Source of the DNA: an uncultured Paracoccaceae bacterium
GTDB lineage: Bacteria > Pseudomonadota > Alphaproteobacteria > Rhodobacterales > Rhodobacteraceae
Assembly: GCA_943787785.1 (NCBI GenBank)
Contig: CALSNT010000009.1
Span: 186,001-250,000 of the forward strand
Reading direction: 5' to 3'
DNA: 64,000 nucleotides
Shown here: one piece after another, positions 1 to 7,876 of the stretch
Numbering within the stretch: the first letter of the stretch is position 1
Layout: each line of letters begins with the position of its first letter
Notes under the pieces: model-generated
What the model was told of the DNA's origin: nothing
Seen by the model: only the letters and a program-made list of their open reading frames with translations
Databases searched by the model: none
Program-made: the position numbers and the translations under genes

Positions 1-925
1 CACCGCTGGCCAGCTCGGCCAGGGTCACGCGCTTTTCAGGCAACATCACGCCGTGGGCGCGTTTGGCCTTGGCCGTTTCGCCCGCGCGGCGCACCTTCCA
101 GGTCAGATGTTCGTCACTGATCGGCGCGTCCATCCCTTCCGCATTCGGCGTATCGCCGAACCGCAGATAGGCGTCTACGCGTTCAAGCGTGCGGGCATCC
201 GGCAACCCTCCGGCCCCGACGTTGAGGACGTGTGTGCCGGACTCCAGTAGGTCTCCGTCCAGCACCGGAGCCGTGGCATTGGTGCATCCCGCGACGATGT
301 CCGCGCCGCGATAAACCAGATCCGGCGCGTCGCAAACCTGCACCTCAATCCCGTGGCGCGCGCGCATCCGGGCGGCGAAATCCTCTCGCCGGGCGGGGGT
401 GGGGCTGAAAACCTGTAGTTTGCGGATCGGCCGGGCGGTGCAAATCGCCATCATGAAGGTGTTCGCCATCCCGCCTGAGCCAAGCATGCCCACAACCTCG
501 GCATCGTCACGCGCCATATATTTTACGCCAAGGCCGCCATCCGCGCCGACCCGCAGGTGCTGTAATACACCGTCGTTTATGAAGGCCAGTGGGGTGCCGG
601 TTTCGACGCTGGTCAGCAGGATCAACCCGCAGAACAGGCCCGGTTCGTGGCAGAATTTCTCCTGCCGCCGGCTGCCATCGGGGTTGGTTTCGTAGTGGAT
701 GATGTCCGACTTCATCCGGATCGCGAAATAACCGTCCGTCGACCCACCCTCCATCGTTCCCCAGCGGTAGGTCCGACCCGGATCACTGGTCGGGATCGAG
801 ATGTCGATGCGCGGGCGACAGGTGGCTGTGCCCCTGGCTATGCCGAGGTAGGACGCTTCCAGCGCCGCCATGGTCATTTCCATGGTCAGGACTTTGGAGA
901 TTGTGGGGTTGTCGAGGATAAGCAT
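1..925 (-). CDS. Ornithine cyclodeaminase/mu-crystallin family protein, C-terminus cut by window edge
   Basis: NAD(P)-binding protein of the ornithine cyclodeaminase/alanine dehydrogenase/mu-crystallin family. Enzymes of this family deaminate or reduce small imino and amino acids in the cytoplasm. The minus-strand frame is open from 925 to the window edge (about 308 residues). It starts MLILDNPTISKVLTMEM and carries the Rossmann loop VGMLGSGGMANTF near residue 140, preceded by the typical catalytic-domain arm with HLRVGADGGLGVKYM. The start at 925 has GGAGG six bases upstream. The stop codon lies outside the window. It sits upstream of tctBA on the same strand, so it may act on a compound that this transporter imports. 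The family is clear but the substrate cannot be read from sequence. Confidence 0.85.
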   Translation of the reverse strand, partial: MLILDNPTISKVLTMEMTMAALEASYLGIARGTATCRPRIDISIPTSDPGRTYRWGTMEGGSTDGYFAIRMKSDIIHYETNPDGSRRQEKFCHEPGLFCGLILLTSVETGTPLAFINDGVLQHLRVGADGGLGVKYMARDDAEVVGMLGSGGMANTFMMAICTARPIRKLQVFSPTPARREDFAARMRARHGIEVQVCDAPDLVYRGADIVAGCTNATAPVLDGDLLESGTHVLNVGAGGLPDARTLERVDAYLRFGDTPNAEGMDAPISDEHLTWKVRRAGETAKAKRAHGVMLPEKRVTLAELASG

Positions 926-1046
926 GATGCCTCCCTACACTTCTGCTCCGGGCCATTTCGCCGGGGCCATGCCTGACCTTTCCCCCGAGAAGGCGCACTG
1001 CGCCTCCCCATGGTCAGGCGCGACCCTCTGTTTGAGGCAAATGCAC

Positions 1047-1517
1047 TCAGCCAAGCAGTGCATCGAGGATCAGCCCGTTGAACAGGCTCAACTCCAGCAG
1101 CCAGATAAAGATGCCCCAGAGGACGATAAACGTGCCACCCGCCGCAACAGCAGCGTTCTTCCACGAATCCCTGCTGGAAAACCGCACGAAGGCCCCGACG
1201 ATGATCGGCCCGCCTGCGACGAACCCAAACCCGATCAGAGCCACTGTGAACAACGCCAGCCAACCAAAGGCCTGCGCCTCCGATTGGGCCGACGTGTCGG
1301 CGACGGCGTTCTTCTCGGCCGACGCATCCGGTCCGCGTCGCAGGTCCAGGATCAGCTGCGCACCACAAAGCAGCGCACCTGGGATGCCGACCAGCAGCGG
1401 CATGAACGCCGCCTTGGTTGGCAGGCCAGTCGCTAAAATGCAGGCCCCGGCGAACAGGGCGAACATCACAAGCGTCGTGAGGAACCGGGCGTTAAGTATC
1501 ATAATGAACATCCGCAA
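1047..1517 (-). CDS. tctB: Tripartite tricarboxylate transporter small membrane subunit
   Basis: Small integral-membrane subunit of a tripartite tricarboxylate (TTT) transporter, 156 residues. Hydrophobic stretches near residues 12-30, 38-58, 85-108 and 122-148 fit the four-helix TctB layout, with a hydrophilic loop (about 60-82) between helices two and three. The gene begins inside the 3' end of tctA (1492-1517 shared), which indicates translational coupling. With TctA it should form the inner-membrane part of a secondary carboxylate importer. The cognate binding protein is probably the tctC on the opposite strand at 5.4 kb. Confidence 0.88.
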   Translation of the reverse strand: MRMFIMILNARFLTTLVMFALFAGACILATGLPTKAAFMPLLVGIPGALLCGAQLILDLRRGPDASAEKNAVADTSAQSEAQAFGWLALFTVALIGFGFVAGGPIIVGAFVRFSSRDSWKNAAVAAGGTFIVLWGIFIWLLELSLFNGLILDALLG

Positions 1518-2991
1518 CCTGACCCTTCATCTGTTTCCAGATGTAGGCTCCGATAGTCAGCAGTATCAGGGCGATGAAAACCAACGATAACGGCCGCAGG
1601 AAGAACGTCGGCCCCCAGATCGCCAGCGCTTTGTGGATTGAATCCTCGGCGATAGAACCAAGGACGAGACCGATCACGAAGGGCGGCCTTGGCCAGCCGA
1701 ACTTCTTCAGGAAGTACCCGAGCACCCCGATGGCGACCAGCAGCGCCATGTTCTGCCAATGCTGTTCGGACAGGAACGAGCCGAGGAACGCCAGCACGAT
1801 CACAAACGGGATCAGCAGCGCGCCACGCACATAGACCAGCAGCGAAAACGCCGGGGCCATGCCCAGAAACAGCGGGATCGATAGCAGGTTGGCAAGCGCT
1901 AATGCCCAGATCAGCGACCAGACGAGGTCCATTCCGACCAGCGCGATATGCGGCCCGGGCTGGATGCCCAGCATCACGAAAGCCCCGATCAGGATCGCCA
2001 TTCCGGACGACCCCGGCACCCCGAAAAACAGGGTCGGCAGCAGCGAACCGCCCTCTTTTGAGTTATTCGCCGTTTCCGGTGCGATCACGCCGCGCACGTC
2101 GCCCTTGCCGAAACCCTCGGGGTTCTTGCAGGTCTGCACCGCGTGGCCATAGCATAGCCAGCTGGCCGCATCGCCGCCCAGGCCGGGGATGGCCCCGATG
2201 GCAGCGCCGATAACGGACGTGCGGAAGGTCAGCCAAGGATGGCGGATTACGTCCAAGATGCCCTGCATCACCTGCCCGAAGTCATAGCGGTGGGCCTTGC
2301 CCTCGACCTTCGAAATGGAGCCACCCTTGACCCCCAGCGCCAGCATCTCAGGGATCGCGAACATCCCCAGCACGGCGACGACGACGCTGACACCATCCCA
2401 CAGGAACAGCTGGTCGAAGGTATAGCGCTGCGAGCCGGTGTGCGGGTCCAGCCCAACCAGCGATACAAGAATGCCGAGAAAGCCCACGGCGATGCCTTTG
2501 ATCAGGCTGCGGCCCGACAGCATCGCAATGAAGGTGATGCCGAACAGCGCCAGAAGGAAAAACTCGGCCGGGCTGAAAGCCAGCACCACAGGCCGCAGGA
2601 CCGGCAGCATGGCGGCCAGAAACAGTGCTCCGATCACACCACCGATGCCGCTGGCACCCAGTGAGGCACCCAGCGCGCGTCCAGCTTCGCCGCGTTGCGC
2701 CATTGGGAATCCGTCAACGATGGTGGCCGCATCCGGCCCGGTGCCCGGGACGCCGAACAGGATCGACGGGATCGACCCGCCAGTATGGACGACGGCGTGC
2801 ATCGCCAGCAGGAAGACAGCTCCGGCCAGCGGGTCCATTCCAAATACAAAGGGGATCAGCAGCACGATGCCCAGTTTGCCGCCAAGTCCCGGAACCGCCC
2901 CGAAGAACATGCCGATCGGTATGGCCAGCAGGATCAAGCCCATCAGGTGCGCTGATGTCAGGATATCCAACAGTGGTCCGAAGGCGTCCAT
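1492..2991 (-). CDS. tctA: Tripartite tricarboxylate transporter large permease subunit
   Basis: Large permease of a TTT-family importer, 499 residues, the usual TctA length. The N-terminal GAVPGLGGKLGIVLLIP segment and the repeated internal AIGAIPGLGGDAASWL segment are hallmark TctA motifs. The later segment PTLFFGVPGSSGMAIL is also typical. About 11-12 hydrophobic helices span the protein. It is expressed divergently from the dehydrogenase/cupin genes starting at 3191, leaving a shared control region of about 200 bases that contains an imperfect dyad (TTCCGCATAAGGGAA around 3090). TTT systems take up citrate, aromatic dicarboxylates such as phthalate or terephthalate, and other organic acids. 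The neighbouring cluster suggests an aromatic acid, but that is inference. Confidence 0.92.
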   Translation of the reverse strand: MDAFGPLLDILTSAHLMGLILLAIPIGMFFGAVPGLGGKLGIVLLIPFVFGMDPLAGAVFLLAMHAVVHTGGSIPSILFGVPGTGPDAATIVDGFPMAQRGEAGRALGASLGASGIGGVIGALFLAAMLPVLRPVVLAFSPAEFFLLALFGITFIAMLSGRSLIKGIAVGFLGILVSLVGLDPHTGSQRYTFDQLFLWDGVSVVVAVLGMFAIPEMLALGVKGGSISKVEGKAHRYDFGQVMQGILDVIRHPWLTFRTSVIGAAIGAIPGLGGDAASWLCYGHAVQTCKNPEGFGKGDVRGVIAPETANNSKEGGSLLPTLFFGVPGSSGMAILIGAFVMLGIQPGPHIALVGMDLVWSLIWALALANLLSIPLFLGMAPAFSLLVYVRGALLIPFVIVLAFLGSFLSEQHWQNMALLVAIGVLGYFLKKFGWPRPPFVIGLVLGSIAEDSIHKALAIWGPTFFLRPLSLVFIALILLTIGAYIWKQMKGQVADVHYDT

Positions 2992-3190
2992 GCCGATTGA
3001 TCCGTTCCCTTGACGGAGGCAAAACAGCCGCCGCGTTCGTTGACACTAGAGTCGCGTCGTCAATCAGGTAAATCCTATGTGGACCGACATTCCGCATAAG
3101 GGAACGCCCGCAACGACCGCGTTGATTTACAGCGGGGAGTCTCGGGCCTATTGGTTGGGAATGTCTGAAGATCAGTTGAAAGGGCGCAGA

Positions 3191-4057
3191 ATGCAAGTTG
3201 GATTTGTTGGGGTGGGGGCCATGGGTGCCGCCATGGCCGGCCATGTCGCTGCGAAGGGACATCAGGTTCTGGCCTTCGACACAGACCGCGACGCTTTGGC
3301 TGCAGCAGCGCAGGGGGGCGTGCAATCCGCAAACGACCTGGCCGAGATTTCTGGTGCTTGTGAGGTGATAATCCTGATGGTTGCGTCTGACGATCAAAGC
3401 CGCTCGGTTGTCGAAGCACTGCTGGGGCATGGAATGATGTCCGGCTCGGTCATTGTCGTTGCTGCAACGAACCACCCGAAGACCATGATCGCGCTGAGCA
3501 AGATCTGCGCCGAGGCGGGCATTGGCTTTGTCGACGCACCGGTCTGCTTTGGGTTACAGGGGGCGAAGCACGGCAATCTGATCTCGCTTTGCGGCGGGAC
3601 GGACGAGGGAATCGACAAAGTGCGCCCGGTGCTGGACTGCTACAGCCGCAGCGTCGAACATCTGGGAGGGCCGGGTTGCGGGCAGCTTGGCAAAACCTGC
3701 AACAATATGATGCACTGGGCCGCCTGCGTGGCGAACTATGAGGTGCTGGCGCTGGCGAAATCCTGTGGTATCGACGCCCAGGGGATGCGCGAGACGCTGT
3801 TGAAATGCCCAGCCCGAAACACAACGCTGGAACGCTGGGACACCACGAAATTCACCTGGCATCAGAAGGATATGGATGTCGCATTGGAACTCAGCCAGCA
3901 GGCCGGGCTGTCGCTGCCGCTGTTCGGCGCCGTGGATCAATTGGTCAAGCGGCTCGGACCCGATCAGGTGCGCCAGTTGCTGCATGAGGATGACGCCGAA
4001 TACCTGGGCTTGCCAATCCAGGTGCGCCCGTTGGATGAGGTAACTGGGGAACGATAA
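3191..4057 (+). CDS. NAD(P)-dependent beta-hydroxyacid dehydrogenase
   Basis: Cytoplasmic oxidoreductase of the 3-hydroxyisobutyrate dehydrogenase/tartronate semialdehyde reductase family, 288 residues from the chosen start. MQVGFVGVGAMGAAMAGHV is the Rossmann nucleotide loop. The substrate loop DAPVCFGLQGAKHG departs from the usual DAPVSGG motif. The catalytic-lysine region is represented by GGPGCGQLGKTCNN. I chose 3191 because the Rossmann strand begins there; in-frame starts at 3077 and 3161 would add an untypical leader. It lies divergent from tctA and just upstream of two cupin genes. The altered substrate loop means the exact hydroxyacid is unknown. Confidence 0.82.
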   Translation: MQVGFVGVGAMGAAMAGHVAAKGHQVLAFDTDRDALAAAAQGGVQSANDLAEISGACEVIILMVASDDQSRSVVEALLGHGMMSGSVIVVAATNHPKTMIALSKICAEAGIGFVDAPVCFGLQGAKHGNLISLCGGTDEGIDKVRPVLDCYSRSVEHLGGPGCGQLGKTCNNMMHWAACVANYEVLALAKSCGIDAQGMRETLLKCPARNTTLERWDTTKFTWHQKDMDVALELSQQAGLSLPLFGAVDQLVKRLGPDQVRQLLHEDDAEYLGLPIQVRPLDEVTGER

Positions 4058-4087
4058 AACTGTTCCTTTATGTGAAACGCCGTACCG

Positions 4088-4116
4088 TTGACTGGAATGG
4101 TCGCCACTCGTATCGT
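4088..4116 (+). promoter_or_regulatory. Candidate sigma70-type promoter for the cupin-cupin-tctC operon
   Basis: TTGACT at 4088-4093 and TATCGT at 4111-4116 are separated by exactly 17 bases. The -10 box ends 32 bases before the cupin start at 4149, which also has a strong AGGGAGG ribosome site. This is seen by eye only, and alphaproteobacterial promoters tolerate weak -10 boxes. Confidence 0.45.
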
Positions 4117-4148
4117 TTCCACCAGCAGCGTATCAGGGAGGGATCGGC

Positions 4149-4718
4149 ATGGCCGAAACCGAAGGTGGCGTCGGCCACAATAGCGAGAAACGCGAAAAAG
4201 TCGTCTGGGAGCGTTGGACCAAAAAGCGCACCTTTGTGCGAGCTTTGGAAGGCACCTACAGCCAGATGCGCGATGAGCTTTATGCCCAGCCCCGCATCTA
4301 CAAAACCTCCGAGATGAAATGGAAGGGCGGGCCGCATAACTTCGGCAAAAAGGTCATCAACCCGCAGGCAAACAAGATCGCGCAATCGATCGAGGCGCAC
4401 GTGGATGCCTTCGCGCCGCACGGCTACGGGCAGATCCACGGCCACATGAACTCGGCTGTTTTCTTCGTGCTGAAGGGTAAGGGCCACGACATCCACGACG
4501 GAAAGCGGCTAGATTGGGAAGCGGGTGACGCGCTGATCGTCGAAAACGCCTGCGTTCACCAGCACCTGAACGACAGTGACGATGAAAGCATCGTGCTGGT
4601 CCTGAAAGCCAAGCCGCTGTTTCTGTTCATGCACATGATCTTTCAGGAAATGGTGCAGTTTCCGCCCGAAGACCCGGTGCCCGGACACGAAGATTACGCC
4701 CCCCCGGCCAGCTTGTAA
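4149..4718 (+). CDS. Single-domain cupin protein A
   Basis: Small cupin-fold protein of 189 residues with a strong ribosome site (AGGGAGG, 8 bases upstream). The metal-site segments are QIHGHMNSAVFFVLKGKGH and the second motif NACVHQHLND, giving three or four candidate histidine ligands. The usual glutamate of motif 1 is not evident. The HQHLN motif closely resembles HQHFN in both domains of the bicupin at 16.5 kb, so the three cupin genes probably belong to one family. The partner cupin follows 9 bases downstream. Cupins bind Fe, Mn or Ni and act as dioxygenases, isomerases or sensors. A role in the aromatic pathway is likely but not proven. Confidence 0.75.
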   Translation: MAETEGGVGHNSEKREKVVWERWTKKRTFVRALEGTYSQMRDELYAQPRIYKTSEMKWKGGPHNFGKKVINPQANKIAQSIEAHVDAFAPHGYGQIHGHMNSAVFFVLKGKGHDIHDGKRLDWEAGDALIVENACVHQHLNDSDDESIVLVLKAKPLFLFMHMIFQEMVQFPPEDPVPGHEDYAPPASL

Positions 4719-4727
4719 GGAACGCGC

Positions 4728-5318
4728 ATGGACCCCTCGACATTCGCAGATGCCATCGAACGCCAGCGTGCCAAACAGTGCGCGCCGGATGTGACATTCT
4801 ATCAGGACGCCCTGAAGGAATCGCAGAAGTTTCGCGCCGAATACGAAAACCGCCTGAACGTGGTGAAGCATTCCCAGATGCCGTTGGAACGCTCGGCTGA
4901 CGGGCTGATCAAACACATCATCCACGAAGGCATGGACACCAAGGAATGCTGCATTGACGCCTACATGCAGTTCCTCGATCCGGGCAAATCCACCGGCACC
5001 AGCCGCCATCTGAGTGAAGAGATTGCCTTCGTGATCGAAGGCACCGGCCACGACCTGCACTATGACGTGCATTTTGCCTGCAAGGTTGAATTTGAATGGA
5101 CCTGGGACACCACGCCGAAAACCTATGAGTGGGGACCCGGCGATTTCATCTATGTGCCGCCATATGTTGCACATAAACGTGTTAACACATCGGATATTGA
5201 AGCGCGTATCATCGTCTGTAACAGTCGGGTGATGAAGGCCATCGGTCTGGACTGGTTTGACCAGCTTGAACCGGCTGAAGGGTTTGAAGATGTGTGGGTG
5301 CCACCCGCAGACGAATAA
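4728..5318 (+). CDS. Single-domain cupin protein B
   Basis: Second small cupin of 196 residues, starting at an ATG with AAGGAA six bases upstream and 9 bases after cupin A. The beta-barrel core carries TSRHLSEEIAFVIEGTGHD (His/Glu ligands) and the second motif PPYVAHKRVNT. Cupin A has the HxH pair and lacks the glutamate, while this one has the His-Glu set, so the two may work as a hetero-oligomer equivalent to a bicupin. A tctC gene follows in the same direction. The function is not assigned. Confidence 0.75.
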   Translation: MDPSTFADAIERQRAKQCAPDVTFYQDALKESQKFRAEYENRLNVVKHSQMPLERSADGLIKHIIHEGMDTKECCIDAYMQFLDPGKSTGTSRHLSEEIAFVIEGTGHDLHYDVHFACKVEFEWTWDTTPKTYEWGPGDFIYVPPYVAHKRVNTSDIEARIIVCNSRVMKAIGLDWFDQLEPAEGFEDVWVPPADE

Positions 5319-5386
5319 GACTGCCGCGGGGAACGCCGCTGATTAGAACGTGCGTCACCGCCTTGAACACTCAGGGAGAAGACGCA

Positions 5387-7081
5387 ATGAACAAACTACT
5401 GACAACGACGGTTCTGGCCTGCGCGATGGCGATGCCCGCCGCCGCGCAGCACTTTGACGGCAAGACAGTGACCTACATCATCGCCACCAACCCGGGCGGC
5501 AACTACGACGCTTATGGCCGCCTGATCGGGCGGCATCTGGAGGGGAAGCTTGGCGCCGACAAGGTGATCTTCAAGAACCTGCCCGGTGCCGGGCACATCA
5601 TCGGGGCCAACACGCTGTTCGCCTCGGACCCTGATGGCTACACGATCGGCACATTCAACACCGGCCTGATCTACGCCCAGATCCTGCAGACCGAGGGCGT
5701 GCAATTTGACCTGAACGAGTTTGCCTGGGTCGGTAAGGCGGCGGCGGACCTGCGGGCCATCGCGCTGGGCAACAACGCGAATCTTGCGAGCTTTGAGGAG
5801 TTGATGGCGTCCAGCGAAACGCTGAACTTCGCAGCATCCGGCGTCGGTTCGGCCTCGTTTAACGAGACCAACATGCTGGCGGACGGGTTTGACCTGCCGA
5901 TCAATATCATCCCCGGCTATCAGGGCAACGAGGGTGAGATGGCGATGCTGCGCGGTGAAGTTGTGGGGCAGGTCGGCTCCAAAGCCTCGCTGCAGCCCTT
6001 CGTCGACGCGGGCAACGGTTTCTTCGCGCTTGTGGTGGGTGAGGCTGAGGGCATCCCGTCGGCCATCGACTATGCCACCACGGATAGGGCGAAAAGCATC
6101 GTCAACCTGATCAACGCCAACTCCAACCTGGGCCGGTTGACCGCCGCCCCTCCGGGCACCCCGCCCGAGGTTCTGGAAGAATTGCGCGACGCCTATATGG
6201 CGGTGATGGAAGACCCGGAGTTCCTGGCTGAAGCGGACAAATTGGGCCTTCCGATCGAACCGGCCCGCGGGGACGAAGTTGCATCGCTGGTGCAAGGTGC
6301 TCTGCAGCAAAGCCCGGAAACGGTCGAGATCATTTCCGCGGCCCTGAACGTCGAAGTGCCGACGATCAACGCGACCAGCGAAATCCTGAAGCTGGGGGAT
6401 CGCAACAAGGCGGTAACCTTCATGTCTGGTGACGCCGAGGTGACGGGCGAGGTGTCGGGTTCCCGCACCGCGCTGACGATCAACGGCGAAAGTGCCGAGC
6501 GTGATGCGCTGGCCGTCGGGATGACCTGCGATTTCGAATACGATCCCGGCAGCGACGTGAACGAGTTCAAGACCGTGGTCTGTACAGGCGAAGCGATGAT
6601 GGCGGAAGCCGGAGAGGTGATGATGGTCACAACCGCGATCACCGGTCTGGCTGACGGCAACAAGCAGGTCACATTCGACGCGATGGGAACCGAAACGATG
6701 GGCGAGGTGTCGGGCAGCCGCACCGCGCTGATGATCGACGGTGCCGAGGCTAAGCGCGACGATCTGGTCGTCGGCATGATGTGCGACTTCGGCTATGAGG
6801 CGGGCGACGAGATCGAGTTCAAGACGCTCTCATGTGCCAGCGCGGCCAGCGTGATGATGGTCTCGACCGACATCACCGCACTGGATGACGGCGGCAAAGC
6901 GGTCAGCTTCATGGCCGGAGGGGCGTCGATGATGGGCGAGGTTTCGGGCAGCCGTACCATGCTGATGATCAACGGTGCCGAAGCAAAGCGCGACGCGCTG
7001 GTCGTCGGAATGATGTGCGATTTCGAATATGAAGACGGTGCCGAGATCGAATTCAAGTCGGTGAACTGCAAATCCAACTGA
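5387..7081 (+). CDS. tctC: TTT-family periplasmic substrate-binding protein with C-terminal triple repeat
   Basis: Periplasmic solute receptor of a TTT transporter (Bug/TctC family). The start at 5387 follows AGGGAGAA and gives a signal peptide MNKLLTTTVLACAMAMPAAA. The Bug domain occupies about residues 20-325, with the typical VTYIIATNPGGNYDAYGR and NLPGAGHIIGANTLF segments. Family members are normally about 320-330 residues; this protein has 564. The extra 235 or so residues form three tandem repeats. An in-frame start at 5294 is rejected because it has no signal peptide. The binding domain should deliver substrate to TctAB. The tail is unexplained. Confidence 0.88.
   Translation: MNKLLTTTVLACAMAMPAAAQHFDGKTVTYIIATNPGGNYDAYGRLIGRHLEGKLGADKVIFKNLPGAGHIIGANTLFASDPDGYTIGTFNTGLIYAQILQTEGVQFDLNEFAWVGKAAADLRAIALGNNANLASFEELMASSETLNFAASGVGSASFNETNMLADGFDLPINIIPGYQGNEGEMAMLRGEVVGQVGSKASLQPFVDAGNGFFALVVGEAEGIPSAIDYATTDRAKSIVNLINANSNLGRLTAAPPGTPPEVLEELRDAYMAVMEDPEFLAEADKLGLPIEPARGDEVASLVQGALQQSPETVEIISAALNVEVPTINATSEILKLGDRNKAVTFMSGDAEVTGEVSGSRTALTINGESAERDALAVGMTCDFEYDPGSDVNEFKTVVCTGEAMMAEAGEVMMVTTAITGLADGNKQVTFDAMGTETMGEVSGSRTALMIDGAEAKRDDLVVGMMCDFGYEAGDEIEFKTLSCASAASVMMVSTDITALDDGGKAVSFMAGGASMMGEVSGSRTMLMINGAEAKRDALVVGMMCDFEYEDGAEIEFKSVNCKSN
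6374..7078 (+). repeat. Three tandem protein repeats in the TctC tail
   Basis: Three in-frame repeats of about 85, 78 and 72 residues begin at 6374, 6629 and 6863. All share an exact GEVSGSRT core, then a variant of LMINGAEAKRDALVVGM, a CDF-aromatic motif and a closing cysteine (VVC, LSC, VNC). Each repeat therefore has two cysteines that could pair in the periplasm. The pattern resembles a small beta-barrel module, but I do not recognise a named domain. Confidence 0.85.
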
Positions 7082-7102
7082 TCATTTAGGGGCGTTGATT
7101 CT

Positions 7103-7130
7103 CGGGCGGGGCTGCTGGCTTCGCCCGTTT
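7103..7130 (+). terminator. Probable intrinsic terminator after tctC
   Basis: CGGGCG at 7103-7108 pairs with CGCCCG at 7122-7127 and is followed by TTTT. It lies between the convergent tctC and ankyrin genes. The stem is short (6 bp), so strength is uncertain. Confidence 0.5.
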
Positions 7131-7799
7131 TCATTCGCCGCGGATGATGTCGGCAATCTCGGTGAAGCCATAGGCCTCGGCCAGTTGCAGGGGCGTGCGC
7201 CCGCTGCGATCTGTGATCGACCGGTCGGCCCCGGCTTCGACCAACGCCAGGACAGTCTCGGTATGGGCTGGGCCACCATCGCCCAACACCACGGCCTCGA
7301 TCAGCGCCGTCCAATTCAGATTGTTGACGTGATCTAGCGGTGCGCCCGCCGCGATCAGTCGCCGGACCACCTCGACATGGCCCAGGTGGGCCGCCGCGAT
7401 CAGGGCCGTGCCGTCATAGGGGCTGGTCATCAGCCCGGCGTCGTTGCCAAGTTCGATTGCCGCCGACATCGTTTCCGGGTCATCGGCAACCGCTGCGATT
7501 GTGACCGCGTCATAAGACTGATGATCCAGCGCGTTCATGTCGGCCCCGGCTTCGGCCAGGGCACGCAAAGCATCAGTCGCGCCCGCGAATGCCGCGACAT
7601 GGACCGCAGTTCTTCCGACACTGTCGCGCGCCTCAAGGTCCGTGCCCGAGGCGGCCAGTCGTCGAATGTCCACCACGTTGTTGTTGTGCGCAGCATTATG
7701 CAGACCTGCATAGGCCGCAATCTCGGTCGCGCTGGGCGGCACCTGGGCGAGCGTCGCCGTCGAGAAACTCATCAGGAACAAGCTGAGAAGAATGCGCAT
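7131..7799 (-). CDS. Exported ankyrin-repeat protein
   Basis: A 222-residue protein with signal peptide MRILLSLFLMSFSTATLAQ followed by about five ankyrin repeats, for example GRTAVHVAAFAGATDALRAL, GTALIAAAHLGHVEVVRRL and GRTPLQLAEAYGFTEIADII. The start at 7799 is chosen for the signal peptide; the longer frame to 8177 adds an unrelated leader. Ankyrin modules bind proteins, and periplasmic versions are often found next to catalases or secreted enzymes. No partner is evident here. It is convergent with tctC and follows the MFS gene. Confidence 0.85.
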   Translation of the reverse strand: MRILLSLFLMSFSTATLAQVPPSATEIAAYAGLHNAAHNNNVVDIRRLAASGTDLEARDSVGRTAVHVAAFAGATDALRALAEAGADMNALDHQSYDAVTIAAVADDPETMSAAIELGNDAGLMTSPYDGTALIAAAHLGHVEVVRRLIAAGAPLDHVNNLNWTALIEAVVLGDGGPAHTETVLALVEAGADRSITDRSGRTPLQLAEAYGFTEIADIIRGE

Positions 7800-7876
7800 G
7801 ATATGGACATGCTGGCACGCCGTTATGCGCCTAGACAAGGCATATGCCTTTCTTGTGATCGACGCCACGGGCTGCG

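Noticed and set aside
3088-3105. Imperfect dyad TTCCGCATAAGGGAA between tctA and the dehydrogenase as an operator
   Set aside because: Only the outer four bases match, and it lies well upstream of both genes; too weak to list as a site.
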